Origin: Brevibacterium sp. XM4083
GTDB taxonomy: Bacteria > Actinomycetota > Actinomycetes > Actinomycetales > Brevibacteriaceae
Length of the DNA: 61,156 bases
Reading direction: 5' to 3'
Assembly (NCBI RefSeq): GCF_006489205.2
Contig: NZ_VFYR02000003.1
Location: forward strand, 14,534-75,689
A program made the position numbers and the translations under genes. Below, one piece after another: positions 8,244-16,193 of the stretch. Within the stretch, counting starts at the first letter, position 1. Every line of letters begins with the position of its first letter. A model generated the notes under the pieces. The model worked only from the letters and a program-made list of their open reading frames with translations. It was not told the origin of the DNA and ran no database searches.

Positions 8244-8917
8244 GCACGACAACGGACACATCCGCACGGACCCGGACGGGCCACCTCGGCGAGGGGACCT
8301 GGTGGCACGGCCGCTCAGGTCTGCTCGTCCCGCTCATCCTCGGTGCGTTCTCGACGTACCTGCTCATCGGGATCCTCACGATGGACGTCGCCGAGGACGC
8401 CGACCCGCCCGGCCCGCAGTTCTTCCCGATGATCATCATGGTCCTCGGGTACGTCATCACGGTGCTGCTGACCATCGCGATCATCCGCAACCCCGAACCC
8501 GTCGACGCCGACACGGCCGCCCCCGCCGAGGCGAGGGAGGAGAAGGCGTTCTCCACCCCGGTGACCTCGGCGGTCGCCGCCTCCCGGCTGTCCCCGCACG
8601 AGGAGGACGAACCGAGCGCGGATCGTCGGGCCCTTGCCGAGGCGCGGGCGGAGGATGCGAGTCATCGCACCCATTCCGACTTCACGTCCCTGGCCTGGGC
8701 GATCGGCGGCTTCGCCGCGTTCGCCGCGATCCTCGAGTTCGCCGGCTGGATCATCGCCGCGGCCCTCCTCTTCTGGTGTGTGGCCCGCGCGATGGGCTCG
8801 CGCCGACCGCTGTTCGACCTCACGCTCGCGCTGACGTTCTCCTCGCTCGTCTACCTCGCCTTCGCGGTGCTCCTCGGACTCAACCTGCCCTCGGGTCTGC
8901 TCGGAGGGGAGTTCTGA
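8240..8917 (+). CDS. tctB: tripartite tricarboxylate transporter small membrane subunit
   Basis: A 225-residue small permease subunit. Two hydrophobic segments near 32-75 (with the family motif GPQFFPMIIM) and two or three near 150-215 are separated by an acidic cytoplasmic loop rich in Glu/Ala of about 60 residues. That loop is longer than in the Salmonella prototype. The start is a GTG overlapping the tctC stop (GTGA). It pairs with TctA to form the membrane channel. Confidence 0.88.
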   Translation: MSTTTDTSARTRTGHLGEGTWWHGRSGLLVPLILGAFSTYLLIGILTMDVAEDADPPGPQFFPMIIMVLGYVITVLLTIAIIRNPEPVDADTAAPAEAREEKAFSTPVTSAVAASRLSPHEEDEPSADRRALAEARAEDASHRTHSDFTSLAWAIGGFAAFAAILEFAGWIIAAALLFWCVARAMGSRRPLFDLTLALTFSSLVYLAFAVLLGLNLPSGLLGGEF

Positions 8918-8918
8918 C

Positions 8919-10448
8919 ATGGATGCTCTCTCCTCCCTCATGGAAGGCTTCACCCACGCGCTCACCCCGATCAACCTGCTCTGGGTCCTCGTCGGCTGCT
9001 TCCTCGGCACCGCCGTCGGCGTGCTCCCTGGACTCGGGTCGTCGATGGCTGTGGCGCTGCTCCTGCCGATGACCTTCGCCCTCGACCCGACGGGCGCGTT
9101 CATCATGTTCGCCGGCGTCTACTTCGGCGGGCTCTTCGGCGATTCGACGATGGCGATCCTCATGAACACCCCGGGGCAGGCCTCGGCGATCGCCTCGACG
9201 TTCGAGGGCCACAAGATGGCCAGGGCCGGCAGAGCCCCGCAGGCGCTCGCGACAGCGGCGATCGGGGCGTTCATCGGCGGGTTCGTCTCGTGCTTCCTCG
9301 TCGTCTTCATCGGGCCCCTGCTCGCGGACCTCTCAGCGAACTTCGGTCCCGCCGAGTTCTTGGCGCTCGCACTCTTCGCCTTCGTCGCGACCTCCTCGGT
9401 CGTCGCCGACTCCGTGCTCAAGGGGCTCATGGCGCTCCTCCTCGGCATCGGGATCTCGGTCATCGGCATCGACTCGGTCTCGGGCACGGAGCGGTTCACG
9501 TTCGGGGTGCCCGAGCTCTTCGACGGCGTCTCGCTCGTCACGGTCACCGTCGGCATGCTCGCCCTCGGCGAGGTCTTCTACATCGCCTCCCGGATCCGGC
9601 GGAAGGCCGCCGACAACACGATCAACGCCTCGGGCCGGCCGTTCCTCTCGGGACGCGAATTCAAGGAGGCGCTGCCGGCGTGGCTGCGCGGCACGGCGAT
9701 CGGCCTGCCCTTCGGCGTCGTCCCCGTCGGCGGTGCCGACGTGCCGACCTTCATGGCCTACGGGCTCGAACGCAAGCTCGACTCCCGCCGGGCGGACCCG
9801 CAGTTCGGCAAGGGCGCGATCCGCGGCCTCGCCGCCCCGGAGGCTGCCGGCAGTGCGACGACGGGCATCGCGATGGGGGCGCTCTTCGCGCTCGGTCTGC
9901 CGATCTCGGCGACCGCGGCGATCATGCTCGCCGCATTCCGCCAGTACGGTCTGCAGCCGGGGCCGCTGCTCTTCGACCGGGCCCCGGAACTCGTGTGGGC
10001 CCTCATCGCGAGCTTCTTCATCGCGATGATCGTCCTCCTCATCATCAACCTGCCCTTCGCCCCACTGTGGGCGAAGCTGCTCAAGATCCCCGAGCCCTAC
10101 CTCTACGGCGGCATCGCGGTCTTCTGCGGGCTCGGCATCTATGCGACCTCGGCGTCGACGTTCGAGCTCTTCGTCCTCCTCGGGATCGCGATCATCAGCT
10201 TCGTCCTCAAACGCTACGGCGTCCCGCTGGCACCGCTGATGATCGGCATGGTGCTCGGCCCGCTCGCCGAGACGAACCTCCGGGATGCGCTGCTCGCCTC
10301 GGGCAACGACCTCTCGGTGCTCATCTCCTCGCCGATCGCCGTCGTCCTCTACCTCATCCTCATCGCCGCCCTCATCTACACGGGCACCGGCCGGGTCCTC
10401 GCCCGCCGGCGGCAGCGGGCACGGGCCGAGGCCCTCGCCGCTCGCTGA
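8919..10448 (+). CDS. tctA: tripartite tricarboxylate transporter large membrane subunit
   Basis: A 509-residue permease with about twelve membrane segments. The conserved family sequence GVLPGLGSS near residues 33-41 and the internal repeat GLPFGVVPVGGADVPTF near 266-282 form the TctA signature. It begins one base after the tctB stop. The operon ends at a very strong hairpin shared with the convergent MFS gene. Confidence 0.92.
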   Translation: MDALSSLMEGFTHALTPINLLWVLVGCFLGTAVGVLPGLGSSMAVALLLPMTFALDPTGAFIMFAGVYFGGLFGDSTMAILMNTPGQASAIASTFEGHKMARAGRAPQALATAAIGAFIGGFVSCFLVVFIGPLLADLSANFGPAEFLALALFAFVATSSVVADSVLKGLMALLLGIGISVIGIDSVSGTERFTFGVPELFDGVSLVTVTVGMLALGEVFYIASRIRRKAADNTINASGRPFLSGREFKEALPAWLRGTAIGLPFGVVPVGGADVPTFMAYGLERKLDSRRADPQFGKGAIRGLAAPEAAGSATTGIAMGALFALGLPISATAAIMLAAFRQYGLQPGPLLFDRAPELVWALIASFFIAMIVLLIINLPFAPLWAKLLKIPEPYLYGGIAVFCGLGIYATSASTFELFVLLGIAIISFVLKRYGVPLAPLMIGMVLGPLAETNLRDALLASGNDLSVLISSPIAVVLYLILIAALIYTGTGRVLARRRQRARAEALAAR

Positions 10449-10468
10449 CCGCGGGGATGTGAGGCACC

Positions 10469-10518
10469 GAAGCGCCGAGGTGGGGCGGACGATCGTGTCC
10501 GCCCCACCTCGGCGCTTC
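10469..10518. terminator. bidirectional terminator between tctA and the MFS gene
   Basis: Arms 10469-10490 and 10497-10518 form a perfect 22 bp stem around GATCGT. It lies 20 bases after tctA and 15 bases after the stop of the convergent MFS gene, so it can serve both. Confidence 0.85.
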
Positions 10519-10532
10519 TCATCGCGGGAGCG

Positions 10533-12086
10533 TCAGTGCGCGGACACGGGCTCCCGCACCTCAGCGGCCTCAGTCTGCGGTCCGCGGCCGGCGCCCTTGA
10601 GGCCGAAGGCCGTGAGGACGGCGGCGGTGAGGACGACGACGGTCGCACCCCCGGCCGCCCACTGCACGCCGAGGTCGAAGGCGCGCACAACGGTATCGGC
10701 GAGCTCATCGCCGAGGCGGCCGCCGATCTCACCGGCGCGCTCGAGCGCGGATCCGAGCGTCTCGAACGCCGGATCCTCGGCCCTCTCGCCGAGGTGGGAG
10801 GCGAGCTGGCGGCCGAAGACCATCGTCGTCAGGCCGCCGAGGACGGCCGTGCCCATGACCGAGCCGAACTCGTAGGCGGTCTCGGAGATCGCCGAGGCGG
10901 CTCCGGCCTTGTCCGCCGGTACCGCGGAGAGGATGAGGTCGTTGGTGATCACCTCGGCGGTGCCGATGCCGGCGCCGAGGACGATGAAGGAGATGATCAT
11001 GCCGGGCACGCTCGGCTCCGGGGTGAAGGCGACGAAGCCGAGGCCGGTCGCGTTGAGGGCGAGCGCGGCGGGGACGACGATGCGCGGCCGGATCCGGGCA
11101 ACGAGCGGGACGGCGAGGTAGCCGGCCGCGATCGACATGATCAGTCCGGGGACCAGGGCGAGCGCGGCCTCGACCGGGGAGAGGCCGAGGACGAGCTGGA
11201 GGACCTGCGTGCCGAAGTAGAGGAACCCGGCCAGCCCCATGAGGCTGAGCAGGTTCGCCGTCACCGCCGAGGTGAACACGGCGTTGGCGAAGAGCCGGAC
11301 GTCGAGCATCGGGTTGGCGGATGCCAGCTGCCGGCGGACGAAGAGGAACCCTGCGATGAGCGAGACGATGACCGCTGCGACGAGGAGCCAGTCGAGGCCC
11401 TCGGACATCCCGTGCTTGATGGCGAAGACGAGCGGGGTGAGCGTGAGCATCGAGAGCACGATCGAGAGGGGATCGATGGGGCCGGGATTCGGGTCGCGGG
11501 ACTCCGGCAGGAGGAGGAGCGCAGCGGGGATGAAGAGCGCGATGAGGGGGAGGTTGATGAAGAAGATCGAGCTCCAGTGGAAGTGCTCGAGGAGGACGCC
11601 GCCGACGACGGGACCGAGCGCGGCACCGCCGCCGAAGAGCGCGGCCCACGTCGCGATCGCGATCCGCCGGTCCCTGGCGTCGAGGAAGATGTTGCGGATG
11701 AGCGAGAGCGTCGAGGGCATGAGCGTGGCGCCGAAGACGCCGAGGAGGGCGCGGGCGACGATGAGCATCTCCGGGGTCGTCGAGAACGCCGCGAGCAGGG
11801 ACGCGGCCCCGAAGCCGATGGCACCGATGACGAGGAGGAGCCGGCGCCCGAAGCGGTCGCCGATGCTGCCCATCGCGACGAGGAGGCCGGCGAGCATGAG
11901 CGCGTAGATGTCGACGATCCACAGCAGCTGGGTGCCGGTGGGGTGGAGGCCGGTGCTGATCGCCGGCAGGGCGAAGCCGAGCACCGTGTTGTCGATCGAG
12001 ATGAGGAGGACAGGGATCATCAGCACAGCCAGGCCGAGCCATTCACGCCGGCCGGCGCGCACAGGTGGAGTCTGCGTTGTGAACAT
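10533..12086 (-). CDS. MFS drug exporter, DHA2 (14-TM) family
   Basis: A 517-residue proton-driven exporter similar to QacA/LfrA/EmrB-type pumps. Motif A appears as GSIGDRFGRRLLL (about 73-85), the DHA2 opening as ISIDNTVLGFALPAI (29-43), and motif C as GGGAALGPVVGGVLLEHF. About fourteen hydrophobic segments are present. It is divergent from a TetR regulator, with a palindrome inside its own promoter. The transcript is probably leaderless, since the -10 box lies six bases before the ATG. Substrates are likely hydrophobic cations or antiseptics; this is inference. Confidence 0.88.
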   Translation of the reverse strand: MFTTQTPPVRAGRREWLGLAVLMIPVLLISIDNTVLGFALPAISTGLHPTGTQLLWIVDIYALMLAGLLVAMGSIGDRFGRRLLLVIGAIGFGAASLLAAFSTTPEMLIVARALLGVFGATLMPSTLSLIRNIFLDARDRRIAIATWAALFGGGAALGPVVGGVLLEHFHWSSIFFINLPLIALFIPAALLLLPESRDPNPGPIDPLSIVLSMLTLTPLVFAIKHGMSEGLDWLLVAAVIVSLIAGFLFVRRQLASANPMLDVRLFANAVFTSAVTANLLSLMGLAGFLYFGTQVLQLVLGLSPVEAALALVPGLIMSIAAGYLAVPLVARIRPRIVVPAALALNATGLGFVAFTPEPSVPGMIISFIVLGAGIGTAEVITNDLILSAVPADKAGAASAISETAYEFGSVMGTAVLGGLTTMVFGRQLASHLGERAEDPAFETLGSALERAGEIGGRLGDELADTVVRAFDLGVQWAAGGATVVVLTAAVLTAFGLKGAGRGPQTEAAEVREPVSAH

Positions 12087-12088
12087 GC

Positions 12089-12121
12089 TTCAACTGTACC
12101 GTCTAGACGGTATAGTTCCAA
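12089..12121. promoter_or_regulatory. TetR-type operator within the divergent MFS/tetR promoters
   Basis: A perfect 16-base palindrome, TACCGTCTAGACGGTA (12097-12112), extends with one mismatch to 12092-12117. For the minus-strand MFS gene a -35 TTGGAA (12116-12121) and -10 TACAGT (12093-12098) are separated by exactly 17 bases, which are the palindrome. On plus, TATAGT (12111-12116) is a good -10 for tetR. Binding there would block both promoters. Confidence 0.75.
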
Positions 12122-12186
12122 GGTCTGGGGCGACGGTGAGGCCGGACTCACAGTCGGTGCGCAGGATCTCGGTTAGGCTCGTATCC

Positions 12187-12708
12187 ATGGCACGGAATTC
12201 CGCCGATACGAGGGAGAAGCTCCTCGACGCCTTCGACAGGCTGCTCGAACAGCACGGCACTGCCGGGGCGACGCTCGACGCCGTCGCCGCCGAGGCGGGA
12301 GTGTCCAAGGGTGGTCTGCTCTACCACTTCGGGTCGAAGGCGAAGCTCGTGCAGGGCAGCCTCGACCGCCTGCGCCGCCTTGTCGACGCCGACATCGCGG
12401 CGATGCGATCCTCCGAACTCGGCCCCCACATCTACTACCTCGAGACCTCGGCGGAGATGGGGACGCCACTCGACCTCAGCCTCATCGCCGCGACCCGCCT
12501 CGCCCAAGAGCACGACGAGGCGCGGGTGGCGCTGCGGGAGACGCGCGAGCAGTGGTTCGCCGTCCTCAACGACCACCTCGGCGACCCGCACCTGGCGATG
12601 ACGATCCAGCTCATCGGCGACGGAATGTACCTCAACCAGAACTTCGGGCTCTCGGAGTCCGAGGCGCTCGTCCACGTCAAGGACGTCCTGGCGCGCCTGG
12701 GACTGTAG
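12187..12708 (+). CDS. TetR/AcrR family regulator of the MFS exporter
   Basis: A 173-residue repressor. The N-terminal helix-turn-helix reads TLDAVAAEAGVSKGGLLYHF (about 27-46), the classical TetR recognition region. The C-terminal ligand domain is of the TetR_C_33-like short type with the end LSESEALVHVKDVLARLGL. Start at ATG 12187 is chosen because it gives the standard N-terminus ARNSADTREKLLDAFDRL; the frame stays open upstream but without family sequence. It most likely represses the divergent exporter and itself. Confidence 0.88.
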   Translation: MARNSADTREKLLDAFDRLLEQHGTAGATLDAVAAEAGVSKGGLLYHFGSKAKLVQGSLDRLRRLVDADIAAMRSSELGPHIYYLETSAEMGTPLDLSLIAATRLAQEHDEARVALRETREQWFAVLNDHLGDPHLAMTIQLIGDGMYLNQNFGLSESEALVHVKDVLARLGL

Positions 12709-12731
12709 GGCGCGGCGGGGCGCGGCGGGTG

Positions 12732-12784
12732 CCTGGACGTTTTAGGCAGGTTTCCGCGCCGTTTCTCTGCCTAGAACGTCCAGG
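12732..12784. terminator. hairpin downstream of tetR
   Basis: Arms 12732-12749 and 12767-12784 pair over 18 bp with one mismatch around a 17-base loop, starting 24 bases after the tetR stop. The right arm motif (CCT-GAACGTCCAGG) recurs at about 12976-12990, so this is part of a repeated segment. Confidence 0.55.
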
Positions 12785-13108
12785 ACTCGGCCGTTCTGCC
12801 CGAGGACCATCGAGTGAGGACGTCGCTGTCCGGCGGTCAGGCTCCCATCGCACCGCACTCGTGCACGAACGCCTGTGGACCCCACCCCTACGCGGTGCGC
12901 CCCCACTTCTCATAGCCCACGACTTCAACAGGCGATTCTTGGTCACTTCGGACAGGTTCCAGAGCCAGAAACCAGCCTGAAACGTCCAGGTCTCGGGCCG
13001 CCACAACTGTTGCGCGCCGATTGCTGCCGGCATTGCGTATCTCGCCGACCACATGTGTGCAGACGACGATGATCGACGAGCCGACTCGTGTGCAGATCGC
13101 CTGTGGGC
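12755..13108. repeat. degenerate direct duplication in a 470-base gene-free stretch
   Basis: The spacer between tetR and the DUF559-like gene has no credible gene. Two segments resemble each other at both ends: GAACGTCCAGGACTCGG (about 12774) versus GAAACGTCCAGGTCTCGG (about 12980), and CACTCGTGCACGAACGCCTG (about 12857) versus GACTCGTGTGCAGATCGCCT (about 13084). The spacing is about 205-230 bases and the middles have diverged. This looks like an old duplication of the region upstream of a DUF559-type gene. Confidence 0.45.
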
Positions 13109-13178
13109 GGCGACACCGTTTCCACAGGCACGCAACCGTAACTTCCCACGACTGTCTGCCTCGGGGAGCATCAGCGAT

Positions 13179-14108
13179 ATGATCACTCCAGGCCCGTGGG
13201 AGTTGCGCGACTACTCCCCGCTCTTCCGCGCGAACGCTGCCGAACAGCGCGGGATCTCACGGCACAAGCTCTTTCACTCGGGCCGCTATCCTGTCGTCGT
13301 CCCCGGTGTCCGCATGGATCGCGAATCGACAGTCGCCTACCCCACGCCGCAGTGGGCCGATCAGAGTTGGATCGACGACGCCCAGCGGCTGCGAGCGGTG
13401 GGCCTCAAGTACCCGAAGGTCGCCGCCGGCTTCGCAACAGCGGCCCGGCTCTTCGGTTGGCCGCTGCCGAGGGCTCTGCAGATATCCGAACTCCATGTGT
13501 GCTCTGACGACGTGAACATGCGCATCCGCCTCCCTGGCATCCGTCTGCACCGGACGAAGGTCTTCGTCTCCTGCGAGTTCTTCGGCCTGCCAGTGGTCAC
13601 ACCCTTATGCGTCTTCGTCACTCTCGGACCGGCGTTGTCTCTCCACGATCTCGTGAGACTCGGCGACGCCGCAGTGGGCAATTGGCATGGGCCACCCCAG
13701 CTCCGACTCGACGAGCTGCGCGGGTTCGTCTCCGAGACCAGGGGAATCCGGTTCCGCCGCCACCTGCTCGAGGCCCTCGAACTCGTCCGCCCGACGGTCG
13801 ACTCGCCGCGCGAGACCGACCTGCGGCTGTGGACGCGCTCGGTCGGTCTGCCCGAACCGACCGTCCATCCGCGCGTCTGCTGCCCGAGCATCAATCGCGT
13901 CGTCGAACCCGACCTCGGCTACGAGAACGAGAAGCTCGCGCTCGTGTACGACGGCGACCACCACCGGACCTCGAAGGACCAGTGGAACAGGGACATCGCA
14001 CGCGACGAGGCGATGCGCCTCGAAGGGTGGACGGTCTTCAGGGTCACCGGCCGCACGGACTACCGACAGCTCGAAGCTAAGATCAGGCGGCACCTCGGCC
14101 TGAGCTGA
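13179..14108 (+). CDS. DUF559 (Vsr-like endonuclease fold) domain protein
   Basis: A 309-residue protein of a family frequent in actinobacteria and often annotated as DUF559 or AbiEi-antitoxin-like. The N-terminal half (SRHKLFHSGRYPVVVPGVRM) resembles the winged-helix part of AbiEi-type proteins. The C-terminal 80 residues carry the Vsr/DUF559 pattern: EPDLGYENEKLALVYDGDHH, then RDIARDEAMRLEGWTVFRVT, with acidic Asp/Glu and the HH pair that would sit in a restriction-endonuclease-like site. ATG 13179 has GGGGAG upstream at suitable spacing. The role is unknown; nuclease activity is only a possibility. A 28 bp hairpin follows. Confidence 0.7.
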   Translation: MITPGPWELRDYSPLFRANAAEQRGISRHKLFHSGRYPVVVPGVRMDRESTVAYPTPQWADQSWIDDAQRLRAVGLKYPKVAAGFATAARLFGWPLPRALQISELHVCSDDVNMRIRLPGIRLHRTKVFVSCEFFGLPVVTPLCVFVTLGPALSLHDLVRLGDAAVGNWHGPPQLRLDELRGFVSETRGIRFRRHLLEALELVRPTVDSPRETDLRLWTRSVGLPEPTVHPRVCCPSINRVVEPDLGYENEKLALVYDGDHHRTSKDQWNRDIARDEAMRLEGWTVFRVTGRTDYRQLEAKIRRHLGLS

Positions 14109-14121
14109 ACAGTACAGGCAC

Positions 14122-14182
14122 GAGCTGAGGACGCTGGGTGTCGATCTGCGACCGGCAGATCGACACCCAGCGTCCTCAGCTC
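14122..14182. terminator. very long bidirectional terminator hairpin
   Basis: A perfect 28 bp stem (14122-14149 and 14155-14182) closes on the five-base loop GACCG. It lies between the DUF559-like gene and the convergent monooxygenase gene and can stop transcription from both sides. Confidence 0.85.
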
Positions 14183-14215
14183 CACCCCACCCCGGAGCGG
14201 CCGCCCCACGACCCC

Positions 14216-16036
14216 TCACCCGAGGTGGTGGACCTCCTGCAGCCGGTAGACGGGGGTGTCTATCCCCTCGAACCGGGCCTTGAGCTGGAGAGCCAGGTAG
14301 AGCGAGTAGTGCCGCGACTGGTGGAGGTTGCCGCCCTGGAACCAGAGGTTCTCCTGCTGGGTGGGCTTCCACATGTTGCGCTGTTCGCCCTCCCACGGAC
14401 CAGGGTCCTTCGTCGTGTCCGAGCCCAGTCCCCAGCACTTGCCGACCCGATCGGCGGTCTCCTGATCGACGAGGTCGGCGACCCAGCCGTTCATCGACCC
14501 GTATCCGGTGGCGTATACGACGAGATCGGCGGGCAGTTCCGTGCCGTCATCGAGCACCACGGCATCCTCGCTCAGATGATCGACCTGCCCCTTGGCGAGG
14601 CGCACCTTGCCGTCGGCGACGAGTTCGGCGGCACCGACGTCGATGTAGTAGCCCGAGCCTCGGCGCAGGTACTTGAGGAACAGCCCGGACCCGTCGTCAC
14701 CGAAGTCGAGGTCGAACCCGGCCTCCTCCATCCGCCGATAGAAGTCGGCGTCACGCTCCTTCATCTGCTCGTAGAGGGGGATCTGGAACTCGTGCATGAT
14801 CCGGTAGGGCAGGGACGCGAAGATGAGGTCGGCCTTCTCCGTCGTCACTCCGGCCGCGACCGCCTCCTCCGAGTAGAGCGCGCCGAGGCCGATCTCCATG
14901 AGCGAATCGCTCTTGACGATGTGCGTGCTCGAGCGCTGGACCACCGTCACGTCGGCGCCGTTCTCGTAGAGGGCCCCGCAGATGTCGAACGCGGAGTTGT
15001 TGCTGCCGATGACGACGACCTTCTTCCCCGCGTACGCGTCCGGGCCCGGGTGCTGCGAGGAGTGCTGCTGCTCGCCGCGGAAGACCTCGCTGCCGGGGAA
15101 GCTCGGGATGTTCGGCTTGCCCGACATTCCTGTGGCCATGACGAGGTGCGTGGGAGTGAGCGTGATCGACTCCCCGCCGCGTTCGACCTCCACCGTCCAC
15201 TGTCCGGCCGCCTCGTCATAGCTCGCCGAGGTGGCCGTCGTCGACGACCAGTACGGGATCTCCATCACCCGGGTGTAGAACTCCAGCCAGTCCGCGATCT
15301 TGTCCTTGGGTGCGAACACCGGCCAGTTGTCGGGGAACTTGAGATAGGGCAGGTGGTCGTACCAGACGGGGTCGTGCAGGCACAGCGACTTGTACCGTGA
15401 CCGCCACTGGTCCCCCGGCCGCTCCCAGCGGTCGATGACGAGCGTCGGCACCCCGAGCTGCCGCAGTCGGGCCCCGAGCGCGATCCCGCCCTGTCCCCCG
15501 CCGACGACGAGCACGTACGGGTGGGCGGTCTCGCCCCACGCGGCATCCTCCTCGGCGCGCTTCTCCGACCAGCTCTTCCGCTGCGGATCGACCCCGTGCT
15601 CGGCGCCCTTGACCCGGCGGGTGCCGCGGGGCTCCTCGTGTCCGGTGATCTCCTGCAGCGTGGTGAGCACGGTCCAGGCCTTGATGCCGTCTTCGTCGAT
15701 GAGGCGGACGAGTCCTCTGCCGCGCCCGACCGAGGTGGTGAAGGTGAACCACGCTTCCGTCACTCCGTCGGCGGTTGCTGCCGGTTCATTGAGTTCGAAT
15801 TCCGCCGGCGAGACACGATCGAGGTTGTGGGTGAGCAGGTCGGTGACCCCATCGGGGTTCTCCACGGTTTTGAGGTTCCAGGTGAAGGACACAAGGTCCC
15901 TCCAATAGCTGTCGGTGGCGAACAGACCGGCGGCGGCCGGAATATCCCGCCGGCTGAGCGCCGATTCGAAATCCTGCAGCCACCTCATAGCGATGTCGTC
16001 GGCGGTCAACTGGGGACGGTCGAGCGTCGTTGTCAT
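14216..16036 (-). CDS. flavin monooxygenase with N-terminal NTF2/SnoaL-like domain
   Basis: A 606-residue class B-type FAD/NADPH monooxygenase. Residues about 1-125 are an NTF2/SnoaL-like cone (WLQDFESALSRRDIPAAAGL, DSYWRDLVSFTW). The oxygenase part has the FAD motif VVGGGQGGIALGARL, the FMO identifying motif FRGEQQHSSQH, the NADPH motif VVVIGSNNSAFDIC, and ATGYGSMNGW near the end. Start ATG 16036 is preferred over an upstream frame start because GAGGAGGAG lies 5 bases before it. The fused NTF2 domain is typical of a bacterial YUC/FMO subgroup. The substrate is unknown; the divergent GAF regulator suggests induction by the substrate, perhaps a small ketone, alcohol or aromatic. Confidence 0.85.
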   Translation of the reverse strand: MTTTLDRPQLTADDIAMRWLQDFESALSRRDIPAAAGLFATDSYWRDLVSFTWNLKTVENPDGVTDLLTHNLDRVSPAEFELNEPAATADGVTEAWFTFTTSVGRGRGLVRLIDEDGIKAWTVLTTLQEITGHEEPRGTRRVKGAEHGVDPQRKSWSEKRAEEDAAWGETAHPYVLVVGGGQGGIALGARLRQLGVPTLVIDRWERPGDQWRSRYKSLCLHDPVWYDHLPYLKFPDNWPVFAPKDKIADWLEFYTRVMEIPYWSSTTATSASYDEAAGQWTVEVERGGESITLTPTHLVMATGMSGKPNIPSFPGSEVFRGEQQHSSQHPGPDAYAGKKVVVIGSNNSAFDICGALYENGADVTVVQRSSTHIVKSDSLMEIGLGALYSEEAVAAGVTTEKADLIFASLPYRIMHEFQIPLYEQMKERDADFYRRMEEAGFDLDFGDDGSGLFLKYLRRGSGYYIDVGAAELVADGKVRLAKGQVDHLSEDAVVLDDGTELPADLVVYATGYGSMNGWVADLVDQETADRVGKCWGLGSDTTKDPGPWEGEQRNMWKPTQQENLWFQGGNLHQSRHYSLYLALQLKARFEGIDTPVYRLQEVHHLG

Positions 16037-16157
16037 GTCACTCCTCCTCATTGAGTTCAGTGACTCCAAACTAGGCCGGGCACTCCCGGTTCAAAAGAGT
16101 TGCACCGGATTGCATGGACCACGCTGTGCCGGGATTCTCACCAAAGCTTCGACCCCA

Positions 16158-16193
16158 TGGTCAGGGGTGCGTTCCCGTCCTATACTCAAGGCA
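16158..16193 (+). promoter_or_regulatory. promoter of a leaderless GAF-regulator transcript
   Basis: TGGTCA (16158-16163), a 17-base spacer and TATACT (16181-16186) end six bases before ATG 16193. No ribosome binding site is present, so a leaderless mRNA is likely. The divergent monooxygenase promoter should lie in the same 156-base interval. Confidence 0.6.
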
